Notes: generated from the sequence alone by a model not told the origin. 41,906 nt of DNA from Pseudomonadota bacterium (GCA_018242105.1 JAFECP010000020.1:1-41906), one strand, 5' to 3'; counted from the stretch's first letter, positions 25,096-33,657 are shown. Made by a program: numbers and translations.

Positions 25096-26991
25096 TTACC
25101 TGGCGTTCCCCAAATGCCGGTCGTACCAGTCGAGCAGGCGCTGGAACATGTCGACGTTGTAGCTGCCTTTCCTCGGCGAATGGCCCTCATTGGGATAGAG
25201 CACCATCCGCGTTTCCACGCCCATATGCTTCAGCGCGCGGTAAAGGCCCTTCGACTGGCCGGTGGGATTGGCGGCATCGTCTTCGCCGTCGAAGATCAGC
25301 GTCGGTGTTTTCGCTTTGGCGATATATGTGGCGGGCGAATTGCGCGCGAAGACGTCCGGATGCTCCCATGGCGTGCCGAAATACCATTCGTCGCCTTGCG
25401 GAGCCTCCTCGGTTTCAAATTCGGCTTGTTGATCATAGACGCCCGCGCCCGCGACTGCCGCCTTGAAACGGTTTGACTGTGTGATCGCCCACATCGTCAT
25501 CTCGCCGCCATAGGACCAGCCGCCGATGCCAAGGCGGTTGGGGTCGGTTTTGCCTTTGGCGATCACGGCGTCGAGCGCCGCCATCAGATCCTTGTAGTCG
25601 CCACCGCCCCAATCGCCGCGATTGGCCTTCATGAAATCTTCGCTGTAGCCGTTGGAGCCGCGCGGGTTGACCATCAGCACTTGATAGCCGTGGCTGGCGA
25701 GCATCTGCGCCCAGGCGGTCTCCCAATAATAGCCGGCGGTGAAGCGCGAGGACGGCCCACCGTGAACGAGCAGCACCAGCGGCAGCTTGCCCTGCGCGTG
25801 CGCAGGGTTGACCAGCGCGGCCTCGATGTCAGTGCCATCGAAGCTCTTTGTGTGGAAAAGCGTTGTGGGCGCGAGATGCCCCGCCACCGGCACAGCCTGC
25901 ATGTGCGTCAGTTGCCGGATCGCGCCGTCCGGCGCGCGCAGATAGATTTCCTGAAGATGGTTGAAGTCCTCGCCGACAAAGGCGATGGCGCCGTCTTGCG
26001 CAACGTCGAACGCGCCGACGGACAGCGGCAGCTTGATCTCTTCAGGCTTCGCGCCCTGCGAGAGCTTGTAGAGCCGCGTGTAAAATCCATCCTGTACGCT
26101 CATGAAGATGATGTTCCCATGCCAGAGCATCTGCACGACGGCGCGGTCCACGGGTTGCGAAACGTCCCGCAGATCGCTGCCGCCGATCGTTCCCACGAAC
26201 AGATCGCGCGGCTGCGGTCCCTTGGCTCGCGTGGCCTGGACGGCGAACTGTTTTCCGTCCGGCGAGACCATAAGATCTTCGAAGGGCAGCGGCGGCTGGC
26301 TGGTTTTGGCGATGGCGCCGTCCGGAACGGAGACGCTGTAGATCGCGTCGGTATGCTCTTCCACGCGCGGTCTGGCGGTGGCAGCGACGAGAATGCGCGA
26401 CGGATTCTGCCACTGGAACTCGTCGATTCGATAACCTGTCTCGCCGAGGCGCGCGACTTTTTTCGTTGCGATATCGATCGTCCACAGCCGATCAAGCTCA
26501 CGCTCGTCATCCGCGATCTGCGGGCCTTCATCTTCCGATGGTGCAGCATCGTCCTTGGCGAGATAGGCGATGGATGTGCCATCGGGCGACCAGTGGAAAT
26601 CCGACACGCCGTTCTTGCATGCGGTGAGTGCTGCCGCCGCTCCGCCAGCGGCAGGCATCAGCCAGACCTGCGTGTGGCCGCCGCGGTTGGAGAGGAAGGC
26701 CAGCGTCTTGCCGCCTGGCGACCATTGCGGCGACCGCTCGCTCTTGCCTTTGGGTGTGATCTCGTCTGTCTTGCCCGTCGCGATGTCGAGGATGCGGACA
26801 CGCGGCTTCCAGTCCTGCGGATAGCTCAGCACGATGTAGGCGAGCTTTTTGCCGTCCGGCGAGACATGCAGATCGCCCGCGCGGGTGTAGTTCAGCACCT
26901 GCGCCGGCGTGAAGGCGGCCAGGGCGCTCGCGCCTGACAGAATCGTAAGCATCAGGGCGAGGAAAACCCGCAAGGCAAGGCTCGGTTTCAT
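25096..26991 (-). CDS. S9 family peptidase (prolyl oligopeptidase / acylaminoacyl peptidase type), exported
   Basis: 631 residues from ATG 26991, chosen because the protein then starts with a signal peptide (SLALRVFLALMLTILSGASA). An N-terminal beta-propeller with TolB/WD40-like repeats (VSPDGKKLAY, QWSPGGKTLAFLSN, HWSPDGTSIAYLAK) gates a C-terminal alpha/beta hydrolase. The catalytic serine is in GGWSYGGEM (about residue 493), the aspartate in DGEDDAANP and the histidine in NEGHSPRK. It cleaves short peptides in the periplasm. It is divergent from an AraC regulator 108 bp away. An AT-rich -10-like stretch (TATATA) lies near 27005. Confidence 0.9.
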   Translation of the reverse strand: MKPSLALRVFLALMLTILSGASALAAFTPAQVLNYTRAGDLHVSPDGKKLAYIVLSYPQDWKPRVRILDIATGKTDEITPKGKSERSPQWSPGGKTLAFLSNRGGHTQVWLMPAAGGAAAALTACKNGVSDFHWSPDGTSIAYLAKDDAAPSEDEGPQIADDERELDRLWTIDIATKKVARLGETGYRIDEFQWQNPSRILVAATARPRVEEHTDAIYSVSVPDGAIAKTSQPPLPFEDLMVSPDGKQFAVQATRAKGPQPRDLFVGTIGGSDLRDVSQPVDRAVVQMLWHGNIIFMSVQDGFYTRLYKLSQGAKPEEIKLPLSVGAFDVAQDGAIAFVGEDFNHLQEIYLRAPDGAIRQLTHMQAVPVAGHLAPTTLFHTKSFDGTDIEAALVNPAHAQGKLPLVLLVHGGPSSRFTAGYYWETAWAQMLASHGYQVLMVNPRGSNGYSEDFMKANRGDWGGGDYKDLMAALDAVIAKGKTDPNRLGIGGWSYGGEMTMWAITQSNRFKAAVAGAGVYDQQAEFETEEAPQGDEWYFGTPWEHPDVFARNSPATYIAKAKTPTLIFDGEDDAANPTGQSKGLYRALKHMGVETRMVLYPNEGHSPRKGSYNVDMFQRLLDWYDRHLGNAR

Positions 26992-27098
26992 CAGGCAACA
27001 CCTATATATCGTTAGATAGCCATAAAGCCGCCACGGGCAGAGGTTGTCTTTCACAATCCTAGCGTGGTTGCACGGGACGAGCGTCAGGGGAGCAGGGC

Positions 27099-27863
27099 AT
27101 GTTTGCATCCGACAGTCTGCGCGTCAGTGACTATGCGCCGTTGGGCGCGATGGAGCCGCATAGCCACGATGCGCCATCCTTCGGCATGGTCGTGCATGGC
27201 GATTTCCTGGAGCGGATCGGAAAATCCGAGCGCCATTACCGGAGCGGTTGCGTGACCTTCGGGCCTGCCGGCATCACACACTCCCAGAACTTCGGCGCCG
27301 AGGGCGCGCGCCAGATCATAATCCGGCCCGAAGATGCGTGGCTTGCTTACCTTTCCGACTCCCGCATGCGTCTTTCCGATGCGCCTTATGCCCAGGCGCC
27401 GCTGTTCCAACGTCTGGGCCAGAGGTTGCTGGGCGAAATAGCGCATGAAGACGAGTTCTCGAATGTCGCGCGCGAGGGGATCGTTCTGGAGATCATCGCT
27501 GCGTTCGGCCGCGCGGCGCATGTCGTGGATTGCGATGCAAAGCCACCGGCCTGGCTGGCCGCCGTGCGCGACTTCCTGCACGCCAATGCCGCGACCACGC
27601 CGCTCACGATGAAAAGGATTGCGCGCGCGGCGGGGCGGCACGAGATCCATCTGGCGCGGGAGTTTCGGCGTTACTTCGGTGTTTCCGTCGGCGCCTATCT
27701 GCGGCAGGTGCGGACCGAACGCGCCGCGCATCTGTTACGGAACACCGGGTCCGGCATCACCGAAGTCGCGCTGGATTGCGGTTTCGCAAGCCACGCGCAT
27801 CTGTGCCGCGTGTTCAAGGCGCATTTCGGCGTCTCGCCCTCGCAATACCGCGCGCGGCATTAG
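27099..27863 (+). CDS. AraC family transcriptional regulator
   Basis: 254 residues. The N-terminal cupin-like sensor carries HSHDAPSFGMVVHG. The C-terminal domain has two helix-turn-helix motifs: ARAAGRHEIHLAREFRRYFG and the canonical second motif ITEVALDCGFASHAHLCRVF, ending in FGVSPSQYR. GGGGAG lies 7-12 bases before the ATG. It is divergent from the S9 peptidase and could regulate it, a common arrangement, but no operator was identified. A hairpin followed by TTTT ends the transcript. Confidence 0.92.
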   Translation: MFASDSLRVSDYAPLGAMEPHSHDAPSFGMVVHGDFLERIGKSERHYRSGCVTFGPAGITHSQNFGAEGARQIIIRPEDAWLAYLSDSRMRLSDAPYAQAPLFQRLGQRLLGEIAHEDEFSNVAREGIVLEIIAAFGRAAHVVDCDAKPPAWLAAVRDFLHANAATTPLTMKRIARAAGRHEIHLAREFRRYFGVSVGAYLRQVRTERAAHLLRNTGSGITEVALDCGFASHAHLCRVFKAHFGVSPSQYRARH

Positions 27864-27877
27864 AGTTGCTTTGAATG

Positions 27878-27914
27878 CCGTCATGGCCGCCACGAGAGCG
27901 GCCATGACGGTTTT
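27878..27914 (+). terminator. Hairpin terminator built from a GTCATGGCCG repeat
   Basis: A perfect 13-bp stem (27878-27890 with 27898-27910, CCGTCATGGCCGC) with a 7-base loop, followed by TTTT. It is close in sequence to the ends of the element at 22189-22287, so a repeat seems to serve as terminator for the AraC gene. Confidence 0.7.
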
Positions 27915-27934
27915 GGCCGGATTGCGAAAGGCTG

Positions 27935-29782
27935 TTAAATCAAATCCCTCAACGTCACCGAAACGTCCTTCGTCTCGGCGCCGCGCTTCACCGTGAACTT
28001 CACGACCGTACCCGGTGCATCGTTGCGAAGGCGAGCGCGGGTTTCATAGAGCGGCGTGGCCGTTGCGGGCTTGCCGTCGACCGACACGATCTCGTCGCCG
28101 GTCTTCAAGCCCGCTGTATCGGCCGGTGTGCCTTTGGTTACGTCCACAACGCTGTAACCCGTGGCGCTTCGGTTGATCCACATGCCGGAACGGTCGAAGG
28201 AATCCAGATCGCTGACCGGTTGCGTTACCGGCTTCAGGTACATCTTGTTGTGGCCGTAATCGAGCGTGACCACGAAGCGCTTCAGCACGCCGCCGCCGAT
28301 ATTGCCCGACTGGGTCGCATCCGCGTCCGCGCCCTTGGTGGCCGTGGAAAGCAGGACGACGGGGGCAGCGACGGTCTGCCCGCCAATGACGAGATTGTGG
28401 CCGCGGATGACATGGCTCTTCGTCGGCCCGCCGATGCCCCAGCCTGTCGTTGCTTCGGGTGCGATGCTGTATTTCGCGAACTGTGCATGCGCGGCGACGA
28501 AGGGCGAGTTGAGGATGAGCGAGCCGCGATTGCCGGTGTCGATGGTGAAGGTGCCCGGCACGCCATCATAGGTCGCGGGCACTTCGATGGTGTTGCCGTT
28601 GAAGCTGATCGGCACGGCCGTTCCCGCGTCTTTCGGGTCGAACGCATCGGGCTTGATGAGCGTGATTGTGTGCGCGCCGTAATCGATGCGCGTGACGAAA
28701 CGGCGGAAGGTTTCGAAGCCCACCATGCCCGGCATGCCCACGCCTTCGATGTTGTCCATGCTGTCGAGCGGGATCTGCGCGAACACCTGGTCTTTCACCG
28801 TGGCGTCGCCGAGCTGCAACGACGACACTTTTGTGAGCTGCACGTCCATGTGGCCGCTGCCCGCGCCATTACCCTGCATGTGGCCTTCGGCGGCGAGGCC
28901 AAGCTCCCTGGCGAGCGGTGGCGTCACCAGATTGATGCCGCCCGTGTCGAAGATGAATTGATAGGGACCTTTGCCGTTCACCTTCACGTCCGCGAAGATG
29001 TGGTTGTTGTAGAGATGGAACGGAAAGGTGGTCTCTTTCGCGTTGCCTGCAATGGTATAATCGTTAAGGACGACCTTCGGCGCAGCATAGGCGGACGCGG
29101 GCCGCGGCGATAGGAAGGCAACGCTTGTCGCCGTCATGTCCTGATCGTATTGCGCGGCGCCGTTGCTGACATGGATCTTGTGCGGAATCTGAACGCTGTC
29201 CGTTGCCCGATAGTCCGACAGTGTGGTGGTGAAGGTCTGGGTGCCCTGCATTTCCACGACGCGCGACAGAAGATGCGATTTGGCATCGAACCATGCGTCG
29301 AAATTCTTGCCGTTCTTCGGCGTGACGGTGAGCACATCATAGCTGTTGCCGCCGTCGGTCTTTTCGCCATCGGAGACAATGGCCGCGCCGGCGTGGTTCG
29401 GCTGCCACCACATATTCGCGCGGCGATAGCCTTCGTTCGTGCCGAGTGCTTTCTGGTCGCCACCATCCTGTTGCGTCACAGCGCCGGAAGCGTCTTTCGC
29501 CCAGCTATGCGCGCCGTCGAAGCCTTGCGTTTCGGTGGCCGGGCCGATGACGGCGGCATCGACCCACATGCCCGTTTTGAGATCCCAGAGCGAGTCCACC
29601 TTGCCCGTCATGCCCTGGCCGGAATAGGCGTATTCAACCTTAACGGTTTGCTTCGGCGCGGCGCCGGTGGCGGCCTTGTTCGCGGCGAGAACTTCGCTCA
29701 CCGAAGGTGCGGCGAAGGCGAGAGTGGAATAAGAGACGGTGGCCAGGGCCGCGATGGCGATGGCGGAAAATGTGGTGCGCAT
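27935..29782 (-). CDS. Exported protein with two retropepsin-like domains and a PDZ domain
   Basis: 615 residues from ATG 29782 (GGAGGAG just before it); the open frame runs much further upstream, but that part is antisense to btuF. A signal peptide (IAIAALATVSYSTLAFA) is followed by about 200 residues of beta-rich LolA/lipoprotein-carrier-like sequence. Two aspartic-protease domains carry FDTGGINLV (about 292) and IDTGNRGSLI (about 420). The C-terminal PDZ domain holds GTPADTAGLKTGDEIVSVDG (about 545-565). The two catalytic aspartates could give a pseudo-dimer in a single chain. DTGG and DTGN replace the usual DTGA/DTGS, so activity is unproven. Periplasmic location is likely. Confidence 0.82.
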   Translation of the reverse strand: MRTTFSAIAIAALATVSYSTLAFAAPSVSEVLAANKAATGAAPKQTVKVEYAYSGQGMTGKVDSLWDLKTGMWVDAAVIGPATETQGFDGAHSWAKDASGAVTQQDGGDQKALGTNEGYRRANMWWQPNHAGAAIVSDGEKTDGGNSYDVLTVTPKNGKNFDAWFDAKSHLLSRVVEMQGTQTFTTTLSDYRATDSVQIPHKIHVSNGAAQYDQDMTATSVAFLSPRPASAYAAPKVVLNDYTIAGNAKETTFPFHLYNNHIFADVKVNGKGPYQFIFDTGGINLVTPPLARELGLAAEGHMQGNGAGSGHMDVQLTKVSSLQLGDATVKDQVFAQIPLDSMDNIEGVGMPGMVGFETFRRFVTRIDYGAHTITLIKPDAFDPKDAGTAVPISFNGNTIEVPATYDGVPGTFTIDTGNRGSLILNSPFVAAHAQFAKYSIAPEATTGWGIGGPTKSHVIRGHNLVIGGQTVAAPVVLLSTATKGADADATQSGNIGGGVLKRFVVTLDYGHNKMYLKPVTQPVSDLDSFDRSGMWINRSATGYSVVDVTKGTPADTAGLKTGDEIVSVDGKPATATPLYETRARLRNDAPGTVVKFTVKRGAETKDVSVTLRDLI

Positions 29783-29836
29783 AGCTCCTCCGAGTGGAAT
29801 GGGCATGAAGTGAGAAGGGGTATCTAGGGGATCAAG

Positions 29837-30703
29837 ATGCGATTGGCGCATAGCTGTTATGTAGCATGCCTGCTTGGGGCGTTGCTGGGCGCGCATGCCG
29901 CGGATGCTGCGCCGCAGCGCGTGGTTTCGACATTCCTGTGCACCGATGAATATGTGTACCGGATGGTGCCGCGCGGGCGGATCGCGGCGCTGTCCTATCT
30001 GTCGGCGGACCGCCATCCGGTGGTGTCCACCATCGCGGACAAGGTGAAGGGCATCCGGCTGACGCGCGGGTCCGCCGAGGAGGTGCTGGCGCTGCATCCC
30101 GATCTGGTGGTGATGTATCGGGGCACCAATCCGCGTCTGAAGGCGCAACTGGTGCAAACGCATACGCCGCTGCTGGAAGTGAAATGGGCGAACTCCCTTG
30201 CCGACATCCGCGATGTGACGCGGACCCTGGGCAAGGCGTTTGGCGCGGAAAAGCGCGCGAACGCGATGATCGCAGCGATGGATGCCAAACTGGCCCGCGC
30301 GGCGAAACATGCGCCGTATCCGCCGGTGCGCACGCTGATCTATGAGCCGAACGGTTATGCCAATTCCGGTGGCGTGTCGGACGATATCCTGCGCCGCATC
30401 GGCCTGATCGACGTGGCGCCGCGCATGAACCAGACGCGCAGCGGCACCGTGCCGGTGGAAGCGGTGATCGCGAACCCGCCGGAGCTTCTGATCCTGAACG
30501 GCGAACGCGAAGCAACGCCGACCCGCGCCGATCTGGTGCTGAAACATCCGGCCTTGCGCGCGCTGCCGAAAAGCACGCTGGTCGCGAACACCTCGCTGAC
30601 GCCGCTGCTCTGTGCGGGGCCCTGGAGTGCCGACGTAGCAGAGCCGCTGATGGAATTGGGGCGGAAGGCGCGTTCGCTTGCCTCGCCACCGCACACAAAC
30701 TAA
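29837..30703 (+). CDS. btuF: Corrinoid (B12) or iron-chelate ABC transporter substrate-binding protein
   Basis: 288 residues with a signal peptide (LLGALLGAHAADA) and the type III binding-protein fold. RVVSTFLCTDEYVYRM starts the first lobe; VLALHPDLVVMYR and VEAVIANPPELLILN are the hinge-side strands typical of BtuF/FhuD proteins. AGGGGA lies a few bases before the ATG. It is placed immediately before a cobalamin riboswitch and btuCD, so corrinoid is the most likely ligand. It has its own start region with no riboswitch upstream, unlike btuC. Confidence 0.85.
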   Translation: MRLAHSCYVACLLGALLGAHAADAAPQRVVSTFLCTDEYVYRMVPRGRIAALSYLSADRHPVVSTIADKVKGIRLTRGSAEEVLALHPDLVVMYRGTNPRLKAQLVQTHTPLLEVKWANSLADIRDVTRTLGKAFGAEKRANAMIAAMDAKLARAAKHAPYPPVRTLIYEPNGYANSGGVSDDILRRIGLIDVAPRMNQTRSGTVPVEAVIANPPELLILNGEREATPTRADLVLKHPALRALPKSTLVANTSLTPLLCAGPWSADVAEPLMELGRKARSLASPPHTN

Positions 30704-30713
30704 GAGTCCCGCT

Positions 30714-30858
30714 GACGCATCGGTGTAGGGAACGCGGGGTCTATCCGCGGCTGCCCCCGCAACTGTAGGCGGCGATGTCTCTCCATAGAGCCACTGGAAA
30801 CGGGAAGGCTGGAGAGGCGCCAGAGCCGCGAGCCAGGAAACCTGCCGGCGCGTGTCGT
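30714..30858 (+). promoter_or_regulatory. Cobalamin (B12) riboswitch
   Basis: Conserved elements in order: GGTGTAGGGAACGCGG, then the core CTGCCCCCGCAACTGTA (30751-30767), GCCACTG (about 30790), CGGGAAGGC, and the B12-box-like GAGCCAGGAAACCTGCC (30830-30846). It binds adenosylcobalamin or a related corrinoid and represses the genes downstream, here btuC and btuD. It lies after btuF, not before it. Confidence 0.95.
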
Positions 30859-30873
30859 CCATCTTCTGCCGGG

Positions 30874-30904
30874 CGGGCGGAGGACAAGCGGATCGATCCG
30901 CCCG
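30874..30904 (+). promoter_or_regulatory. Candidate expression-platform hairpin of the B12 riboswitch
   Basis: CGGGCGGA (30874-30881) pairs with TCCGCCCG (30897-30904), and the loop contains the self-complementary GCGGATCGATCCGC. It ends 22 bases before the chosen btuC start. There is no U-run, so control of translation rather than termination is more likely. Confidence 0.45.
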
Positions 30905-30926
30905 TGGCGACGCGAGATGCGGAGCT

Positions 30927-32066
30927 ATGGTTTTGGACGAGACACTTCACTTTCAGATTCAAAATGAATCTCCCTCTACCCCTTTAGGGGGAGAGGGCTG
31001 GGGTGAGGGGGGCAGCCCCGCGCTGGTGGAGAGGCCCCCTCACCCCGACCCTCTCCCCCTAAAGGGGGCGAGGGGGATTCTTTATGTAAATGCGCTGACG
31101 ATCGCACTCGCTCTTCTCGCCATCGTTCTTGCCGCAATCTCTTTCGCCATCGGCCCCGCACAAATCGGCTTGGGTGATCTCTTCTCCGGTTTGTTCTCCG
31201 ATCACGGCACAGCCACCGTCATCGCGCGCGAGATACGTTTGCCGCGCGCATTGCTGGCTTTGGTGGTGGGTGCTGCGCTCGGCGCCAGCGGCGCGGCGCT
31301 GCAGGGGCTGTTCCGCAATCCGCTGGCCGATCCCGGTGTGACGGGCGTGACATCTTCCGCCGGTTTCGGCGCGGTGATCGCGATGTATTTCGGATTCGCG
31401 GCTCTTAACCCGTTGATCCTTCCCGCCTCCGCCATTGCGGGCGCGGTGGCGACATCGACCATTCTCTATTTCCTCTCGCGCGCGGGCGCGGAACGCACGG
31501 CATTGATCCTCGCAGGTGCGGCGATTGCCAGCCTTGCCACTGCGATGACGGCGCTGGCGATGTCGCTCGCGCCAAACCCTTACGCGATGAGCGAGATGAT
31601 CCGCTGGATGATGGGATCGCTAAAGGATTCCACGCTCTTGGATTTCTGGCTCGCGCTGGCGCCGGTGGCGATCGGCATCGCGATCTTGTGGAGTGCGGCG
31701 CGCAGCCTCGACGCGCTCGCGCTGGGCGAAGAAGCGGCGCAATCGCTGGGCGTGAATGTGCATGGCGTGCGGCGTCGTGTGGTGATCGGCGTGGCGCTGG
31801 CCACGGGCGCGGCGACGGCGGCGGCGGGCGCGGTGAGTTTCGTTGGGCTTGTGGTGCCGCATCTGCTCAGGCCGTTCTATGCCTATGAGCCTGCGCGGTT
31901 GATTCTGCCGTCGGCACTCGGCGGCGCGGCGCTGGTGACGGCGGCGGATATCGCGGTGCGCCTGATCGCGCCGGACGGGCAGCTTCTTGTCGGCGTGATG
32001 ACGGCGATGATCGGCGCCCCGTTTTTCGTCTGGCTCATCATCCGCATGCGGCGGGAGGCGATATGA
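30927..32066 (+). CDS. btuC: Corrinoid ABC transporter permease (BtuC/FecCD family)
   Basis: The recognisable FecCD permease runs from about 31090 (ALTIALALLAIVLAAIS) to the end with about nine or ten membrane helices. It includes GAALGASGAALQGLFRNPLA, GVTSSAGFGAV and FVGLVVPHLLR, the last being the site contacting the ATPase. The start is uncertain: no ATG, GTG or TTG lies close to the first helix in frame, so the ATG at 30927 (379 residues) is chosen, making the first 50 residues a translated palindromic repeat. A GTG at about 31030 is an alternative. The stop overlaps the btuD start (ATGA). Expression should fall when corrinoid is plentiful. Confidence 0.85.
   Translation: MVLDETLHFQIQNESPSTPLGGEGWGEGGSPALVERPPHPDPLPLKGARGILYVNALTIALALLAIVLAAISFAIGPAQIGLGDLFSGLFSDHGTATVIAREIRLPRALLALVVGAALGASGAALQGLFRNPLADPGVTGVTSSAGFGAVIAMYFGFAALNPLILPASAIAGAVATSTILYFLSRAGAERTALILAGAAIASLATAMTALAMSLAPNPYAMSEMIRWMMGSLKDSTLLDFWLALAPVAIGIAILWSAARSLDALALGEEAAQSLGVNVHGVRRRVVIGVALATGAATAAAGAVSFVGLVVPHLLRPFYAYEPARLILPSALGGAALVTAADIAVRLIAPDGQLLVGVMTAMIGAPFFVWLIIRMRREAI
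30966..31080. repeat. 115-bp palindromic element inside the 5' end of btuC
   Basis: GAATC (30966-30970) and GATTC (31076-31080) bound two near-identical arms. Each arm contains a CTCCCCCT/AGGGGGAG-type hairpin and a GGTGAGGGGG/CCCCCTCACC pair. The element is read in frame with btuC (SPSTPLGGEGWGEG ... PHPDPLPLKGARG). It is similar in size and design to the one at 21241 but different in sequence. Confidence 0.8.
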
Positions 32067-32809
32067 GCGCGCTCGCGCTTTCGCAGGTCCGCGCGGCTTA
32101 TGCGTCGCGCGCGGTGCTGGACGATGCGTCCGCTTCGTTCGCTACTGGAAAGGTCACGGGCATTGTCGGTCCTAACGGTGCCGGCAAGACCACGCTGCTG
32201 CGTGTAGCGCTGGGACTTCTGCCCATCGAAGCCGGCGATGTCACTGCGCTTGGGCGTTCGCTCAAGGAATGCTCGCGCGAATGGCTCGCCCGCTCCATCG
32301 CCTATCTGCCGCAGGAGAATGCAGTGCAATGGCCGATGCTGGTGGAGCGCATCGTGGCGCTGGGGCGGATACCCCATGGTGCGCGCGATGATGGCGCGGC
32401 GGCGATTGCCGATGCGATGGGGCGCTGCGATGTCTCGCAATTCGCGGCACGGCGGCTGAACGAGCTCTCCGCCGGCGAGCGGGCGCGGGTGCTGCTGGCG
32501 CGGGCGCTGGCGACGCAGGCGCCGATCCTGCTGGTGGATGAACCGGCTGCGCATCTGGACCCAGCGCATCAGCTTCAGTTGATGGAATTGCTGCGGGCAG
32601 AGGCGGCGCGGGGCGTGGCGGTGGTAATCACCTTGCACGATCTTTCGCTGGCGTCGCGCTTCTGCGACGAGATCGTCATGTTACGAAACGGCCATGTGGC
32701 CGGGCAGGGCGCGCCGGGCGAGGTGCTCTGCGACGCCGCTCTGGCCAAGGTGTTCGGCATTGCGGCAAAACGGCTCGATGGGAACGTGGTGCCCTGGTCG
32801 CGGGTTTAG
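32063..32809 (+). CDS. btuD: Corrinoid ABC transporter ATP-binding protein
   Basis: 248 residues with Walker A GPNGAGKTT (about 36-44), the Q-loop YLPQENAVQWP, a signature in the variant form LNELSAGERAR, Walker B ILLVDEPAAHLDP and the H-loop LHDLSLASRFCD. Together these are the HmuV/BtuD/FecE type used by vitamin B12 and iron-siderophore importers. It overlaps btuC by four bases and completes the btuFCD importer at the inner membrane. No TonB-dependent BtuB receptor is in the window. It follows the riboswitch in the same transcript. Confidence 0.9.
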   Translation: MSALALSQVRAAYASRAVLDDASASFATGKVTGIVGPNGAGKTTLLRVALGLLPIEAGDVTALGRSLKECSREWLARSIAYLPQENAVQWPMLVERIVALGRIPHGARDDGAAAIADAMGRCDVSQFAARRLNELSAGERARVLLARALATQAPILLVDEPAAHLDPAHQLQLMELLRAEAARGVAVVITLHDLSLASRFCDEIVMLRNGHVAGQGAPGEVLCDAALAKVFGIAAKRLDGNVVPWSRV

Positions 32810-32845
32810 GTTGCAGCAGCCAGTTTCCGCACGTTTAATCCCCTC

Positions 32846-33640
32846 ATGGCCAAGCACAAAAAGCATCCCGCTTACGATGACGGTGACGACGAGGATCGCC
32901 ATTACAAGAAAACCTTGCGCGATCTTCAGATCGAGCTGGTGAAGCTCCAGCGCGAATTGATCGCGAATGGCAGCAAGATACTTCTGATCCTGGAAGGACG
33001 TGATGCCGCCGGAAAGGACGGCGCGATCAAGCGCATCATCGATCACATGAGCCCGCGCGACACGCGCGTGCATGCGCCGGGCAAGCCGTCGGATCGTGAG
33101 GAGACGCAATGGTATTTCCAGCGCTTCGTGCCATTCCTGCCATCTGGCGGGGAATTCGTGATCTTCAACCGTTCCTGGTACAATCGCTCGGGTGTGGAGC
33201 AGGTGATGGGCTTCTGCACCAAGAAGCAGCTTGAGATATTCTACAAATCCGTCGTCCCGTTCGAGGACATGCTGGTGCGCGACGGCATGGAGATCCGCAA
33301 ATATTATCTCGACATCAGCCGCGACGAGCAGAAGAAGCGGTTGGCCGAGCGCGACGAAAGCCCGCTAACGCGGTGGAAGATCTCGCCGGTCGATGCGAAA
33401 GCGCAGAAGATGTGGAGAGAATACAGCAAGGCGCGCGATGAAACCTTCGAACGCACCGACCATCCGTCCGCGCCATGGCGCATCGTGAAGACCGACGTGA
33501 AGAAGATCGCGCGGCTGGAGATCATCCGCGATTTTCTGTCCAGCTTCGACTACAAAGGCCAGAACAGGAAACTCACGCGCCCAGACCGCGATATCGTGTT
33601 CTTCTTCACGCCGGACGGCAAAAAGAGACTCGCCAGATAA
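32846..33640 (+). CDS. ppk2: Polyphosphate kinase 2
   Basis: 264 residues, a one-domain PPK2 of about the usual length. Walker A is EGRDAAGKDGAIKR (about residues 50-63), Walker B region VIFNRSWYNRSGVE, and the lid segment RWKISPVDAKAQKMW is followed by the conserved DHPSAPWRIV. It transfers phosphate between polyphosphate and nucleoside diphosphates (usually GDP or ADP). The last 49 bases including the stop recur 1,210 bp downstream beyond a methyltransferase gene, so the 3' end of this gene appears to have been duplicated by an insertion. No strong ribosome site is visible before the ATG. Confidence 0.93.
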   Translation: MAKHKKHPAYDDGDDEDRHYKKTLRDLQIELVKLQRELIANGSKILLILEGRDAAGKDGAIKRIIDHMSPRDTRVHAPGKPSDREETQWYFQRFVPFLPSGGEFVIFNRSWYNRSGVEQVMGFCTKKQLEIFYKSVVPFEDMLVRDGMEIRKYYLDISRDEQKKRLAERDESPLTRWKISPVDAKAQKMWREYSKARDETFERTDHPSAPWRIVKTDVKKIARLEIIRDFLSSFDYKGQNRKLTRPDRDIVFFFTPDGKKRLAR

Positions 33641-33642
33641 AG
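33594..33642 (+). repeat. 49-bp direct repeat, copy 1 (3' end of ppk2)
   Basis: Identical to 34804-34852. With two mismatches the match extends left to 33587 (CGCGATATC here, CGCGACGTC in copy 2). It encodes VFFFTPDGKKRLAR and the stop. Confidence 0.9.
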
Positions 33643-33657
33643 GTTGACGCGTGGACT

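Noticed and set aside
29783-30862. N-terminal extension of the retropepsin/PDZ open frame to 30862
   Set aside because: The extension is antisense to btuF and the riboswitch; a signal peptide with a strong ribosome site begins at 29782.
30775-30987. 70-codon open frame over the riboswitch
   Set aside because: It consists of riboswitch and repeat sequence in another frame; no protein support.
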